Shown: piece after piece, positions 1 to 8,022 of the stretch
Layout of the letters: the number at the start of each line of letters is the position of its first letter
Position numbering within the stretch: the stretch's first letter is position 1
Source: Burkholderiales bacterium
GTDB taxonomy: Bacteria > Pseudomonadota > Gammaproteobacteria > Burkholderiales > Burkholderiaceae_C
DNA: 64,000 nucleotides
NCBI GenBank assembly: GCA_003963005.1
Contig: RXJW01000065.1
Coordinates: 1 to 64,000, forward strand
Direction of reading: 5' to 3'
Program-made: the position numbers and the translations under genes
Notes under the pieces: model-generated
Told to the model about the DNA's origin: nothing
Database searches by the model: none
The model's input: only the letters and a program-made list of their open reading frames with translations

Positions 1-165
1 GGCCCCCATCATGTACAGCGCCCCGTGGGCGAAGTTGATGATGTTGAGCATGCCGAAGATGACCGCCAGGCCCAGCGACAGCATCGCGTAGAACGAGCCA
101 TTCACCAGGCCGAGCAGCAGCTGGCCGAGCAGGGCCGGGAGGGGGATGCCGAAGAGTTCGGTCAT
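1..165 (-). CDS. livH: HAAT-family ABC permease LivH1, N-terminal part (cut by left edge)
   Basis: These are the first 55 residues of an inner-membrane permease for branched-chain amino acids or related carboxylates. The protein starts MTELFGIPLPALLGQ, and the conserved LivH stretch IINFAHGALYMMGA follows after the first membrane segment. The gene continues beyond the window. It lies 140 bp downstream of the SBP1 gene on the same strand, so SBP1-LivH1 (and presumably LivM1 further left) form the distal part of the Liv system 1 array. The start at 165 fits the family N-terminus. Substrate cannot be read from this fragment. Confidence 0.88.
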   Translation of the reverse strand, partial: MTELFGIPLPALLGQLLLGLVNGSFYAMLSLGLAVIFGMLNIINFAHGALYMMGA

Positions 166-305
166 GTCAGTCTTGCGGTTGCTTCAGATGCCGAGAGGGC
201 TGCGCGCAGCGAGCCCGACTCCTCCATCGGCACCCGCGGAACCGGCTCTGCCGGGCCGCTGGGTGCGCCCCCTTGAGGGGGCCGGCGAAGCCGGTAGGGG
301 GTGGG

Positions 306-1502
306 TCACTTCTTCACGAGGGGACACTTCGAGTCGGCGAGCTTGGTGAAGGCCTCTTCGCCGGGGATCTTGGTGACGACCTTGTAATAGTCCCAGGGTT
401 CCGTGGACTCCTTGGGCGACTTCACCTGCATCAGGAACATGTCGTGGATGCCGCGGCCGTCTTCCTTGCGGATGGTGCCCTTGGTGTAGAAGTCGTTGAT
501 CGGCGTTTCCTTCATCTTGGCAAGCACCTTGTCGGCGTCGTCGGTCTTGAGCGCGTCGACGGCCTTCAGGTAGTGCGTCACGGCCGAATAGTCGGCAGCC
601 TGCAGCGACGAGGGCATGCGCTTCATCTTCTCGAAGAAGCGGCGGCTCCAGGCGCGGGCCTCGGGGCTCTGGTTCCAGTACCAGGAGTCGGTCAGGTACA
701 TGCCTTCGGTAGTCTTGAGTCCGAGCGAATGCACGTCGTTGATGAACATCAGCAGGCCCGCGAGCTTCATCGTCTTGGTGATGCCGAACTCGCCCGCCGC
801 CTTGATGGCATTGATGGTGTCGCCGCCGGCGTTGGCCAGGCCCAGGATCTGCGCGCCCGAGCCCTGGGCCTGCAGCAGGAAGCTGGAGAAGTCGCTGGCG
901 TTGAGCGGGTGCTTGACGCTGCCCTTCACCGAGCCGCCGTTCTTCTGCACGACGGCCGTCGTGTCGGCCTGCAGGGCCTGGCCGAAGGCGTAGTCAGCGG
1001 TCAGGAAGTACCAGTTCTTGCCGCCCGCCTTGGTCACCGCGCCGCCCGTGCCGTTGGCCAGCGCGACGGTGTCGTAGGCGTAGTGGATGGTGTAGGGCGT
1101 GCAGTTGGCGTTGGTGAGGGCGGAGCTGCCGGCGCCGATCGAGATGAAGGGCTTCTTCTTCTCGGCGGCCACGGTGGCCATGGCCAGGTTGGCGCCGGAG
1201 TTGGTGCCGCCGATGAGCAGGTCCAGGCCCTGGGTGTCGATCCACTCGCGGGCCTTGGCGGAGGCGACGTCGGCCTTGTTCTGGTGGTCGGCAAAGATCA
1301 GCTCGACCTTCTTGCCCGCGGCCACACCCTTGAGGTCGGCGATGGCCATCTTGATGGCTTCCACGCCGCCGGCGCCGTCGATGTCGGCGTAGACGCTGGA
1401 CATGTCGGTCAGGAAGCCGATCTTGATCACGTCGCCCGAGATCTGGGCCTGGGCGGCGAAGCCGGCGGTGACGAGGGCCGTGGCGATGAGGGTCTTCTTC
1501 AT
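306..1502 (-). CDS. Periplasmic substrate-binding protein of Liv-type ABC system 1 (SBP1)
   Basis: A 398-residue type 1 periplasmic binding protein (Peripla_BP_6 family) with a clear Sec signal peptide, MKKTLIATALVTAGFAAQAQ. It should capture a ligand in the periplasm for the LivH/M/G/F complex. The mature part opens ISGDVIKIGFLTDMSSVYAD, the usual first strand and ligand loop; later GGTNSGANLAM and SIGAGSSALTN match the ligand-contacting Ser/Thr loops of the family. A good ribosome site (ACAGGAGACACC) precedes the ATG. LivF1 ends 23 bp upstream and LivH1 follows. The ligand is unknown: the family covers branched-chain amino acids, amides and aromatic acids. Confidence 0.93.
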   Translation of the reverse strand: MKKTLIATALVTAGFAAQAQISGDVIKIGFLTDMSSVYADIDGAGGVEAIKMAIADLKGVAAGKKVELIFADHQNKADVASAKAREWIDTQGLDLLIGGTNSGANLAMATVAAEKKKPFISIGAGSSALTNANCTPYTIHYAYDTVALANGTGGAVTKAGGKNWYFLTADYAFGQALQADTTAVVQKNGGSVKGSVKHPLNASDFSSFLLQAQGSGAQILGLANAGGDTINAIKAAGEFGITKTMKLAGLLMFINDVHSLGLKTTEGMYLTDSWYWNQSPEARAWSRRFFEKMKRMPSSLQAADYSAVTHYLKAVDALKTDDADKVLAKMKETPINDFYTKGTIRKEDGRGIHDMFLMQVKSPKESTEPWDYYKVVTKIPGEEAFTKLADSKCPLVKK

Positions 1503-1525
1503 GGTGTCTCCTGTGGGTAGTCGGG

Positions 1526-2239
1526 TCAGACGCTGAGCAGCTCGTCGAGCTGGGCCTGGTGGGCGGGCAGCTCGGCAGCCGGGAAGGACAGCACGACTTC
1601 GCCGTGCTCAATGACGATGAAATGGTCGGCCAGAGGTGCTGCGAAGCGGAAGTTCTGCTCCACCATGACGATCGTGAAGCCCTGCTTCTTGAGCTCGCGG
1701 ATCATGCGGGCCAGGGCTTGCACGATGACCGGGGCGAGGCCTTCGGAGATCTCGTCGAGCAGCAGGATGTCCGCCCCCGTGCGCAGGATGCGCGCGACGG
1801 CCAGCATCTGCTGCTCGCCGCCCGACAGCCGGGTGCCGGGGCTGTGGCGCCGCTCCGCGAGGTTGGGGAACATCGCGTAGATCTCGGATTCGCTCATGAC
1901 CTTGCCGCGGCGGCTCTTCAGCATCGGGGGCAGGCGCAGGTTCTCTTCGGCGGTGAGGCTCGCGAAGATGCCGCGCTCTTCGGGGCAGTAGCCCAGGCCC
2001 AGTTGCGCGATGCGGTGGGTGGACAGGCCGATGGTCTCCTCGCCGTGGACCTTGACGGAGCCCTTGCGGGCGCCGGTCAGGCCCATGATGGCGCGCAGCG
2101 TGGTGGTGCGGCCGGCGCCGTTGCGGCCGAGCAGGGTCACGACCTGGCCGGGTTGGATGGACAGGTTGATGCCGTGGAGGATGTGGCTTTCGCCGTACCA
2201 GGCGTGGAGGTTGGTGATTTCTAGGGCGGGCGTGGCCAT
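1526..2239 (-). CDS. livF: Liv-type ABC ATPase LivF1 with Arg in Walker A
   Basis: A 237-residue cytoplasmic ATPase subunit of a branched-chain-type importer. The ABC signature is RLSGGEQQMLAVARIL and Walker B is ILLLDEISEGLAP, both typical of LivF. The Walker A loop reads GRNGAGRTTT (residues 38-47): the normally invariant Lys is Arg44, encoded CGC. LivF2 in this window keeps Lys. I recall GAGRTTT in other betaproteobacterial LivF proteins, so this may be a subfamily trait rather than a lesion, but I cannot check. A nested palindromic repeat separates it from LivG1 upstream; SBP1 follows 23 bp downstream. Confidence 0.92.
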   Translation of the reverse strand: MATPALEITNLHAWYGESHILHGINLSIQPGQVVTLLGRNGAGRTTTLRAIMGLTGARKGSVKVHGEETIGLSTHRIAQLGLGYCPEERGIFASLTAEENLRLPPMLKSRRGKVMSESEIYAMFPNLAERRHSPGTRLSGGEQQMLAVARILRTGADILLLDEISEGLAPVIVQALARMIRELKKQGFTIVMVEQNFRFAAPLADHFIVIEHGEVVLSFPAAELPAHQAQLDELLSV

Positions 2240-2269
2240 GGGGCGTCAGTCTGCGGAGGCGGTTTGGGG

Positions 2270-2860
2270 GCTTTTGCCGAGAGCCTTCGCAGCTCGGTGC
2301 ACCGTGCCGGGAGTCCGCCCCGGCGGGCGGGTAACTTTCTTCTGCTGCGCCAGAAGAAAGTCACCAAAGAAGAGGCGCTGAACCGCACACCAGCGGGATG
2401 GCGCGAGAGGCTCACGCGCGAAAACATCCGCCCGGCTCGTGCGAAGAAGCGACCCGCTTCGCTCTCGCGGCCCACTTTGCACGGGCACCAGCACCCGCGC
2501 GTTCACCACGTTCAACGCCGGCTGCACGCCGGGCTCACCAGTGAATGCACCACACGCCACGACGCGCCGTCGACGGCGCTTGGTATTCGACTCGTGAGTT
2601 CGGCGTGCAGCCGACGTTAGGCGCACGGACGGTGGATCGTTCGGGCGGGTGACAAGGACAGCAGCGAAAGCGAAGCGGCTCGCCTCGTCTGCGGAGACGA
2701 GCGCGAGTTCTCGCGCGATGTCGGTCGCAGGGCAGAGGCGACGTGCGGTTGGCGCCTCTCTTTTGGTGACTTTTCTCTGGCGCAGCAGAGAAAAGTTACC
2801 CGCCATCGCGGGGCGGATTCCCGCGGCGGTGCACCGGGTCGAAAGGCTCAATGCAAAAGC
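2270..2860. repeat. 591-bp nested palindromic element, copy 1
   Basis: An intergenic element with concentric inverted repeats. The outer arms are about 115 bp, beginning GCTTTTG at 2270 and ending GCAAAAGC at 2860. Each arm holds its own hairpin (left ACTTTCTTCTG/CAGAAGAAAGT; right ACTTTTCTCTG/CAGAGAAAAGT). A 13-bp stem CGGCTGCACGCCG (2519-2531) pairs with 2601-2613, and a perfect 16-bp palindrome GCGCCGTCGACGGCGC (2564-2579) sits at the centre. Copy 2 at 6680-7270 has the same length and plan. It fills the LivG1-LivF1 gap. A degenerate extra end (GCACCGAGTGGAAAGG... to about 2906) follows on the right. I see no transposase; open frames inside it look spurious. Confidence 0.85.
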
Positions 2861-2928
2861 CCCCGAACGCCCAACGCACCGAGTGGAAAGGCTCTCAGCA
2901 AAAGCGTCCGGACGACGAGCACGAAGCA

Positions 2929-3699
2929 TCAATGCGCCCCCTGCAACTCAGTCGCCTCAGTGCCCATGTACGCCTCCAACACCGCCGGATGCTTCGACAC
3001 CGTCGCATAGTCCCCCTCGGCCAGCACCGCCCCCCGCGCCAACACCGTGATGCGGTCCGCGATGCTCGCCACCACCTTCATGTTGTGCTCCACCATCAGC
3101 ACCGTGCGCCCTTCGGCCACGCGCTTGATGAGTGCCGTCACGCGGTCCACGTCTTCGTGACCCATGCCTTGCGTCGGCTCGTCCAGCAGCATCAACTGCG
3201 GCTCCATCGCCATCGTGGTGGCGATCTCGAGCGCCCGCTTGCGGCCATAAGGCAGGTCGGCCGCCTTCACATCGGCCATGTCCCGCAGGTCCACGAGTTC
3301 GAGCAGTTCGAGCACCTTCGCGTCGAGGGTTCTCAGGCCTGACAGCCCCCGCCAGAAATGGAAGCTCGTGCCCGTGAAGCGCTGCAACCCGATGCGCACG
3401 TTCTCCAGCACCGTCAGGTGCGGGAACACGGCCGAGATCTGGAAGGAGCGGATCACGCCGCGGCGGGCGATCTGGGCGGAGGTTTCGCCGGTGATGTCGG
3501 TGCCGGCGAACACGATGCGGCCGCGCGTGGGCGTGAGGAACTTGGTCAGCAGGTTGAAGCAGGTCGTCTTGCCTGCGCCGTTGGGGCCGAGCAGCGCGTG
3601 GATGTGGCCGCGCTGCACGCGCAGGTTCACGGCGTCCACGGCGGTGAAGCCCTTGAACTCCTTGGTCAGGTCCTGCGTCTCGAGAATGAATTCAGGCAT
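2929..3699 (-). CDS. livG: Liv-type ABC ATPase LivG1
   Basis: A 256-residue cytoplasmic ATPase of Liv system 1. Walker A is GPNGAGKTTCFN, the signature loop is the LivG-type LPYGRKRALEIAT, and Walker B is LMLLDEPTQGMGHED. The switch His lies in LMVEHNMKV. LivG-type subunits carry a longer C-terminal tail than LivF, as here (DYATVSKHPAVLEAYMG). The alpha/beta hydrolase gene ends 61 bp upstream (3761), so this gene probably continues the same transcript; the palindromic element follows downstream. Confidence 0.93.
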   Translation of the reverse strand: MPEFILETQDLTKEFKGFTAVDAVNLRVQRGHIHALLGPNGAGKTTCFNLLTKFLTPTRGRIVFAGTDITGETSAQIARRGVIRSFQISAVFPHLTVLENVRIGLQRFTGTSFHFWRGLSGLRTLDAKVLELLELVDLRDMADVKAADLPYGRKRALEIATTMAMEPQLMLLDEPTQGMGHEDVDRVTALIKRVAEGRTVLMVEHNMKVVASIADRITVLARGAVLAEGDYATVSKHPAVLEAYMGTEATELQGAH

Positions 3700-3760
3700 G
3701 GGCGTGGGGCAGTGGCTCGGCGACTCTAGGCCCTCGGGCCTTACGCCGGCTTACGGGCAT

Positions 3761-4603
3761 TCACGGGGTACGGTCAACTTGCAGGAATCGCTCGATCAGG
3801 CTGATCTGTTCGGGCGTGTTCAGCGCGGGCGCATGCCCACAACCGGGGATGAGCGCGACGGCCGCACGCGGGCCGCGCTCGCGCATGGCCTGGGCGGTGT
3901 CGGCGGTCAGCAACGTCGACTCCTCGCCGCGCAGGCACAGCACCGGGAGGTCGAGTTGGTCCCAGGCGTGCCAGAGCAGGTAGTCGTCGGGATGGTGCTC
4001 GAACTGCGCGACGAGCGCCGGGTCGTAGTGCGTCGTCACGCGGCCGTCGGGCAGGCGGCGCAGCGAGGTCTCGGTCAGGTGGCGCCATTGCGCGTCGCTC
4101 AGCGTGCCGAAGCTCGCGTAGATGTCGCGGAAGTAGGTCTCCAGCTCACTCACGGTGACGAAGCTCGGGGGCTGGCCGGCGTAGGCCTGGATGCGCACCA
4201 GCGCCGGCGCGGCCAGCTCGGGGCCGTTGTCGTTGAGCACCAGGCGGCGGATGCGCCCGCGCAGGCGCGTGGCCGCTGCGAGCGTGCCGATGGCGCCGCC
4301 CATCGAGGTACCGACCCAGTGCACCTTGGTGAGGCCCAGATGGTCGAGCAGCGCCTCGGCCTGCTCGACGTAGAAGTCCAGGCAGTACTCGCGCGCCGGG
4401 TCCACCGCCCATTGCGAGAGACCCCGGCCGAGCGTGTCAGGGCAAACGACGTGCCAGCGGCTGCTGAGCGCGGCGGCGAAGTCATCGAAGTCCCGCCCGC
4501 TGCGCGCCAGGCCGTGCCAGGCGATGACGGCGGGCGCGGCCGGGTCGCCCCATTCGGTGACGTGCAGCTCGCGGCCCAGGCAGGTGACGTAGCGCGATCT
4601 CAT
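3761..4603 (-). CDS. Alpha/beta hydrolase embedded in the liv operon
   Basis: A 280-residue soluble alpha/beta-fold hydrolase without signal peptide, so probably cytoplasmic. The nucleophile elbow is GTSMGGAIG with Ser100, the oxyanion HG pair is in AWHGLARSG, and the catalytic His is about 257 (GCGHAPALNTPEQ). Fold and spacing resemble ester, lactone or enol-lactone hydrolases. I start at ATG 4603 (MRSRYVTCLG): its ATG overlaps the LivM2 stop in an ATGA junction and GAGGAG lies just upstream. A longer frame upstream would overlap LivM2. Coupling to LivM2 suggests it acts on the imported compound or its product. Substrate unknown. Confidence 0.85.
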   Translation of the reverse strand: MRSRYVTCLGRELHVTEWGDPAAPAVIAWHGLARSGRDFDDFAAALSSRWHVVCPDTLGRGLSQWAVDPAREYCLDFYVEQAEALLDHLGLTKVHWVGTSMGGAIGTLAAATRLRGRIRRLVLNDNGPELAAPALVRIQAYAGQPPSFVTVSELETYFRDIYASFGTLSDAQWRHLTETSLRRLPDGRVTTHYDPALVAQFEHHPDDYLLWHAWDQLDLPVLCLRGEESTLLTADTAQAMRERGPRAAVALIPGCGHAPALNTPEQISLIERFLQVDRTP

Positions 4604-5682
4604 CGTTGGGTTCTCCTCGCGCGGGTCCAGGCCGCCAGCCGCAGCCGCCCGACGATGCCGCCGGGGAAGTGATAGACGGCCAGCACGAACAGCAGTCCGA
4701 GCCACAGCAGCCAGCGGTCGGGCGACACCAGCGTGCTCAGCACCGGCACGCCCTCCACCAGGCCACCTGCGGCCTTCAGCAGCGCCTGCAGGTAGTTCTG
4801 CGCCACGATGAACAGCACGCTGCCGACCACCGCGCCGTAGACCGTGCCCATGCCGCCGATGACGACGATGAGCAGCAGGTCCAGCATGATCTCCATGCTC
4901 ATGGCCGTCTCCGGCCCCGTGTAGCGCAGCCAGAGCGCCAGCAGCGCGCCGCCGCAGCAGGCCAGCAGCGCGGCCATCACGTTGGCACCCGTGCGGTAGA
5001 CGACCGGCCGGTAGCCGATGGCCTCGGCGCGGAACTCGTTCTCGCGGATGGCCTGCAGCACGCGGCCGAAGGGCGAGTTCACGATGCGCAGCAGCAGCAG
5101 GATCAGCACGGTGACCGCGCTGAACAGCAGGTAGTAGGTCAGCAGCCGGCCGTCGAGCATGACGCCGAGCACCGGCTCCTCCATGAACTCGGTCGAGGGG
5201 CGCAGCGCCTCGGGCAGCTGGAAGTTCAGGCCGTCCTCGCCGCCGGTGATGTCACTCAGTTGCGAGGCCAGGGTCATGAAGGCCGAAGCCACGGCCAGCG
5301 TGATCATGGCGAAGAAGATGGCCTTCACGCGCAGGCTGGCCAGCCCCATCGCCAGCGCCAGTACGGCGCTCAGTGCGAGGGCCGCCACGAAGCCGATGGC
5401 CAGCGAGCCCCAGTCCGGCCCCAGCCGCGTGGACGCGATGGCGATGCCGTAGGCGCCGATGCCGACGAACATCGTGTGCGCAAAGCTGACGATGCCGGTG
5501 TAGCCCAGCAGCAGGTCGTAGCTCGCGACCAGCAGGATGAAGACCAGCACCTTGGCCGCGACGTTCAGCGCCTGCGTGCCGGGGAAGATGAAGGGTGCGC
5601 CGAGCAGGCCGACGAAGCACAGGAGCAGCAGGCCGGCCAGGATGCGGCTGCGCGGCAGGTCGTGCGAGAGCAGGGCGCGCAT
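4600..5682 (-). CDS. livM: HAAT-family ABC permease LivM2
   Basis: A 360-residue inner-membrane permease of Liv system 2. It opens MRALLSHDLPRSRILAGLLL and has many hydrophobic segments (for example LLGYTGIVSFAHTMFVGIGA), the LivM hallmark. The cytoplasmic coupling loop reads IRENEFRAEAIGYR, typical of LivM. The start at 5682 overlaps the LivH2 stop by one base (TGATG), indicating translational coupling. The 3' end overlaps the hydrolase start (ATGA). Normal family length. Confidence 0.93.
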   Translation of the reverse strand: MRALLSHDLPRSRILAGLLLLCFVGLLGAPFIFPGTQALNVAAKVLVFILLVASYDLLLGYTGIVSFAHTMFVGIGAYGIAIASTRLGPDWGSLAIGFVAALALSAVLALAMGLASLRVKAIFFAMITLAVASAFMTLASQLSDITGGEDGLNFQLPEALRPSTEFMEEPVLGVMLDGRLLTYYLLFSAVTVLILLLLRIVNSPFGRVLQAIRENEFRAEAIGYRPVVYRTGANVMAALLACCGGALLALWLRYTGPETAMSMEIMLDLLLIVVIGGMGTVYGAVVGSVLFIVAQNYLQALLKAAGGLVEGVPVLSTLVSPDRWLLWLGLLFVLAVYHFPGGIVGRLRLAAWTRARRTQR

Positions 5683-6656
5683 CACTTGGCTCCCACCGGG
5701 TAGAGGCCCTGGGGGCGCCACAGCAGGATGGCGACCATCAAACCGATGTTCGAGAAGAGGGCCGCCTTCGGCGCGAGGAAGCCGACGTAGTTGGCCACCA
5801 GCCCCACCAGCAGCGCGCCCACCAGGCAGCCGAGGGTGGAGCCCAGGCCGCCGATGATGATGACGATGAACAGCAGCAGGTTCACCTGCGCGCCGATCTG
5901 CGGCGTGACGCCCTGCTGCACGAGGCCCCACAGCACGCCGCCCAGGCCCGCGAGCGCCGACCCCGCGACGAACACGCCGACGAACAGCCGCCGCACGCGG
6001 TAGCCCAGCGCCTCGACCATCTCGCGATCCTGCACGCCGGCGCGGATGAGCAGGCCGATCTTGGTGCGGTTGAGCACGAGCAGCAGGCCCACGAGCACGA
6101 CGAGGCCGATCAGCATGGCCAGCACGCGGAATTTCTCCACTGCCACGTCGCCCAGCAGGAAGATGCCGCGCAGCGTCTCGGGCATCGTCAGCGGGATGAG
6201 CTGTGCGCCCCAGGTCGCCTTGATCAGCTCCTCGCCGATGATCATGCCGCCCATCGTGATGAGGATCTGCTTCAGGTGCTGGCCGTAGACAGGGCGCACC
6301 AGCACGCGCTCGAACACGACGCCCACGGCTGCCGCGATGGCCATGCCGGCGGCGCAGGCGGCGGCCAGCGCCGCGAGGTTGGCCGCGATGTCGGGGCTGG
6401 TGGCCCAGGGGGCGAGGGTGGCGAGCACCGTGGTGGCGGTGAACGCGCCGAGCGCGATGAACACGCCGTGGCCGAAGTTGAGGACGTCCATCAGGCCGAA
6501 CACGAGCGTGAGGCCGGAGGCGATCACGAAGATGATCAGGCCCATGGCGATGCCGGCCAGGGTCAGGTTGAGCCAGGTGCTGGGGCTGCCGGTGAGGGGC
6601 AGGGCGAGGAGGATGAGCGCTGCGAGGAGCGCGAGGGGTTTGGGGTCGAGCTTCAT
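5682..6656 (-). CDS. livH: HAAT-family ABC permease LivH2
   Basis: A 324-residue inner-membrane permease paired with LivM2. MKLDPKPLALLAALILLALP begins the first membrane segment, followed by the LivH signature region (GLMDVLNFGHGVFIALGAF) and the coupling loop VQDREMVEALGYRVRR. I place the start at ATG 6656 because the frame further upstream runs into the palindromic repeat and loses family-like sequence. The distance to LivF2 (634 bp, repeat-filled) means expression must either read through the element or start near it. Confidence 0.92.
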   Translation of the reverse strand: MKLDPKPLALLAALILLALPLTGSPSTWLNLTLAGIAMGLIIFVIASGLTLVFGLMDVLNFGHGVFIALGAFTATTVLATLAPWATSPDIAANLAALAAACAAGMAIAAAVGVVFERVLVRPVYGQHLKQILITMGGMIIGEELIKATWGAQLIPLTMPETLRGIFLLGDVAVEKFRVLAMLIGLVVLVGLLLVLNRTKIGLLIRAGVQDREMVEALGYRVRRLFVGVFVAGSALAGLGGVLWGLVQQGVTPQIGAQVNLLLFIVIIIGGLGSTLGCLVGALLVGLVANYVGFLAPKAALFSNIGLMVAILLWRPQGLYPVGAK

Positions 6657-6679
6657 GCGCGGCCGGGGTGTTGTTCGGT

Positions 6680-7270
6680 TGCTTTCGCGGCGAGCCTTTG
6701 CAGCTCGGTGCACCGTGCCGGGAGTTCGCCCCGGCGGGCGAGTAACTTTTCTCTGCTGCGCCAGAGAAAAGTCACCAAACGAGAGGCGCTGAACCGCACA
6801 CCAGCGGGCTGTTGGCAATGCTCGCGCGCGAAAACGCCTGCTCGGCTCCTGCGCAGAAGCGACCCGCTGCGCTCTCGCGGCCCACTTTGCACGGCCACCA
6901 GCACTCGTGCCTTCACCACGTTCAACGCCGGCTGCACGCCGGGCTTACCAGGGAATGCACCACACGCCACGACGCGCCGTCGACGGCGCTTGTCCTCGAC
7001 TCGTGAGTTCGGCGTGCAGCCGACGTTAGGCGCACGGACGTTGGATGAGTTCGGGCCGTGACAAGGACAGCAGCGAGAGCGAAGCGGGTCGCTTCGGGTG
7101 AGGCTCTGAGCGATCGTTTTCGCGCGATGTCGGCGGCCGGCCAGGGGCGAGGTGCGGTTCAGCGCCTCTTCTTTGGTGACTTTCTTCTGGCGCAGCAGAA
7201 GAAAGTTACACCGCCGCCGGGCGGGACTCCCGGCACGGTGCACCGAACGGCTCAGGCTCTCCGCAAAAGC
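6680..7270. repeat. 591-bp nested palindromic element, copy 2
   Basis: The second copy of the element at 2270-2860, same orientation of the core and same length. The outer arms run inward from 6680 and 7270. Core stem 6929-6941 pairs with 7010-7022, and the central 16-bp palindrome GCGCCGTCGACGGCGC is at 6974-6989. The small arm hairpins are swapped relative to copy 1: here the left arm carries the TTTTCTCTG type and the right arm the TTTCTTCTG type, each still perfectly base-paired. It occupies most of the gap between LivF2 and LivH2. Frames inside it have no recognisable protein content. Confidence 0.85.
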
Positions 7271-7290
7271 ATCCAAAACCAAAGGCGCAC

Positions 7291-8022
7291 TCACTGATGC
7301 GCCCCCAGCGAAAGCCCAAGCAACCTCTGCTGCAGCGACGCATCCTCAATCAATTCCCGCATCGCCCCACAGTGCACCACCCGCCCGTCATCCATCACCG
7401 CCACCGAGTCACCCAGTTCGGCAGCCACCCGGAAGTTCTGCTCCACCAGCAACACCGTCGTCTGCGTCGCCTTCAAGGCCCGCAACGCCGAAATCAGATT
7501 CGCCACGATCGCCGGCGCCAGGCCCTTGCTCGGCTCATCGATCACCAGCAACTCGCGCGGTTCCACCAGCGCCCGCGCAATCGCCACCATCTGCTTCTGG
7601 CCGCCGCTGAGCTTGCCCGCCGGATGCGTCCAGAAGGTCTTCAGCGCCGGGAACAGTCCGAACAGCCACTCGAGTCGCCGAGCGTCCAGGTCTGCCAGCC
7701 GCTTGGCCGAGCGCGCGGCGAGCAGCAGGTTCTCGGCCACAGTCAGCTCGCCGAAGATGCCCATCGCCTCCGGCACGTAAGCGATGCCGCGCGACGCGAT
7801 GTCGGGCGTGGCAAGCTTCGTGATGTCCTCGCCCTTGAACGTGACCGAGCCGGTGCTCGCCGTCCACAAGCCCATCAGCGTGCGCAGGGTGCTCGTCTTG
7901 CCGGCGCCATTGCGGCCGAGCAGCATCGTCACCTGGCCTGCGGGCACGGCAAGGTCCACGCCGTGCAGGAGGTGATACGCCCCGACGTGGGTGTGCACGC
8001 CGCGCAATTCCAGCAGGTTCAT
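7291..8022 (-). CDS. livF: Liv-type ABC ATPase LivF2
   Basis: A 243-residue ATPase of Liv system 2. Walker A is GRNGAGKTSTLRTL with the normal Lys, the signature is KLSGGQKQMVAIARAL and Walker B is LLVIDEPSKGLAP. The start at 8022 (MNLLELRGVHTHVG) overlaps the LivG2 stop in an ATGA junction, so the two ATPases are translationally coupled. The stop at 7291 lies 21 bp from the edge of palindromic element copy 2. Confidence 0.94.
   Translation of the reverse strand: MNLLELRGVHTHVGAYHLLHGVDLAVPAGQVTMLLGRNGAGKTSTLRTLMGLWTASTGSVTFKGEDITKLATPDIASRGIAYVPEAMGIFGELTVAENLLLAARSAKRLADLDARRLEWLFGLFPALKTFWTHPAGKLSGGQKQMVAIARALVEPRELLVIDEPSKGLAPAIVANLISALRALKATQTTVLLVEQNFRVAAELGDSVAVMDDGRVVHCGAMRELIEDASLQQRLLGLSLGAHQ

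Noticed and set aside
2601..2625. GTTAGGC next to an inverted repeat, resembling an integron attC site
   Set aside because: The matching GCCTAAC-type box is missing on the left arm, there is no integrase, and the heptamer is likely chance. An attC covariance model would settle it.
2264..2932. Open frames of 100-230 codons within the first palindromic repeat
   Set aside because: They consist of repeat sequence, have biased Arg/Ser-rich composition and recur only because the repeat recurs. I see no protein family and no ribosome sites.
6653..7294. Open frames inside the second palindromic repeat and the N-terminal extension of LivH2 into it
   Set aside because: Same reason; LivH2 homology begins at 6656, outside the repeat.
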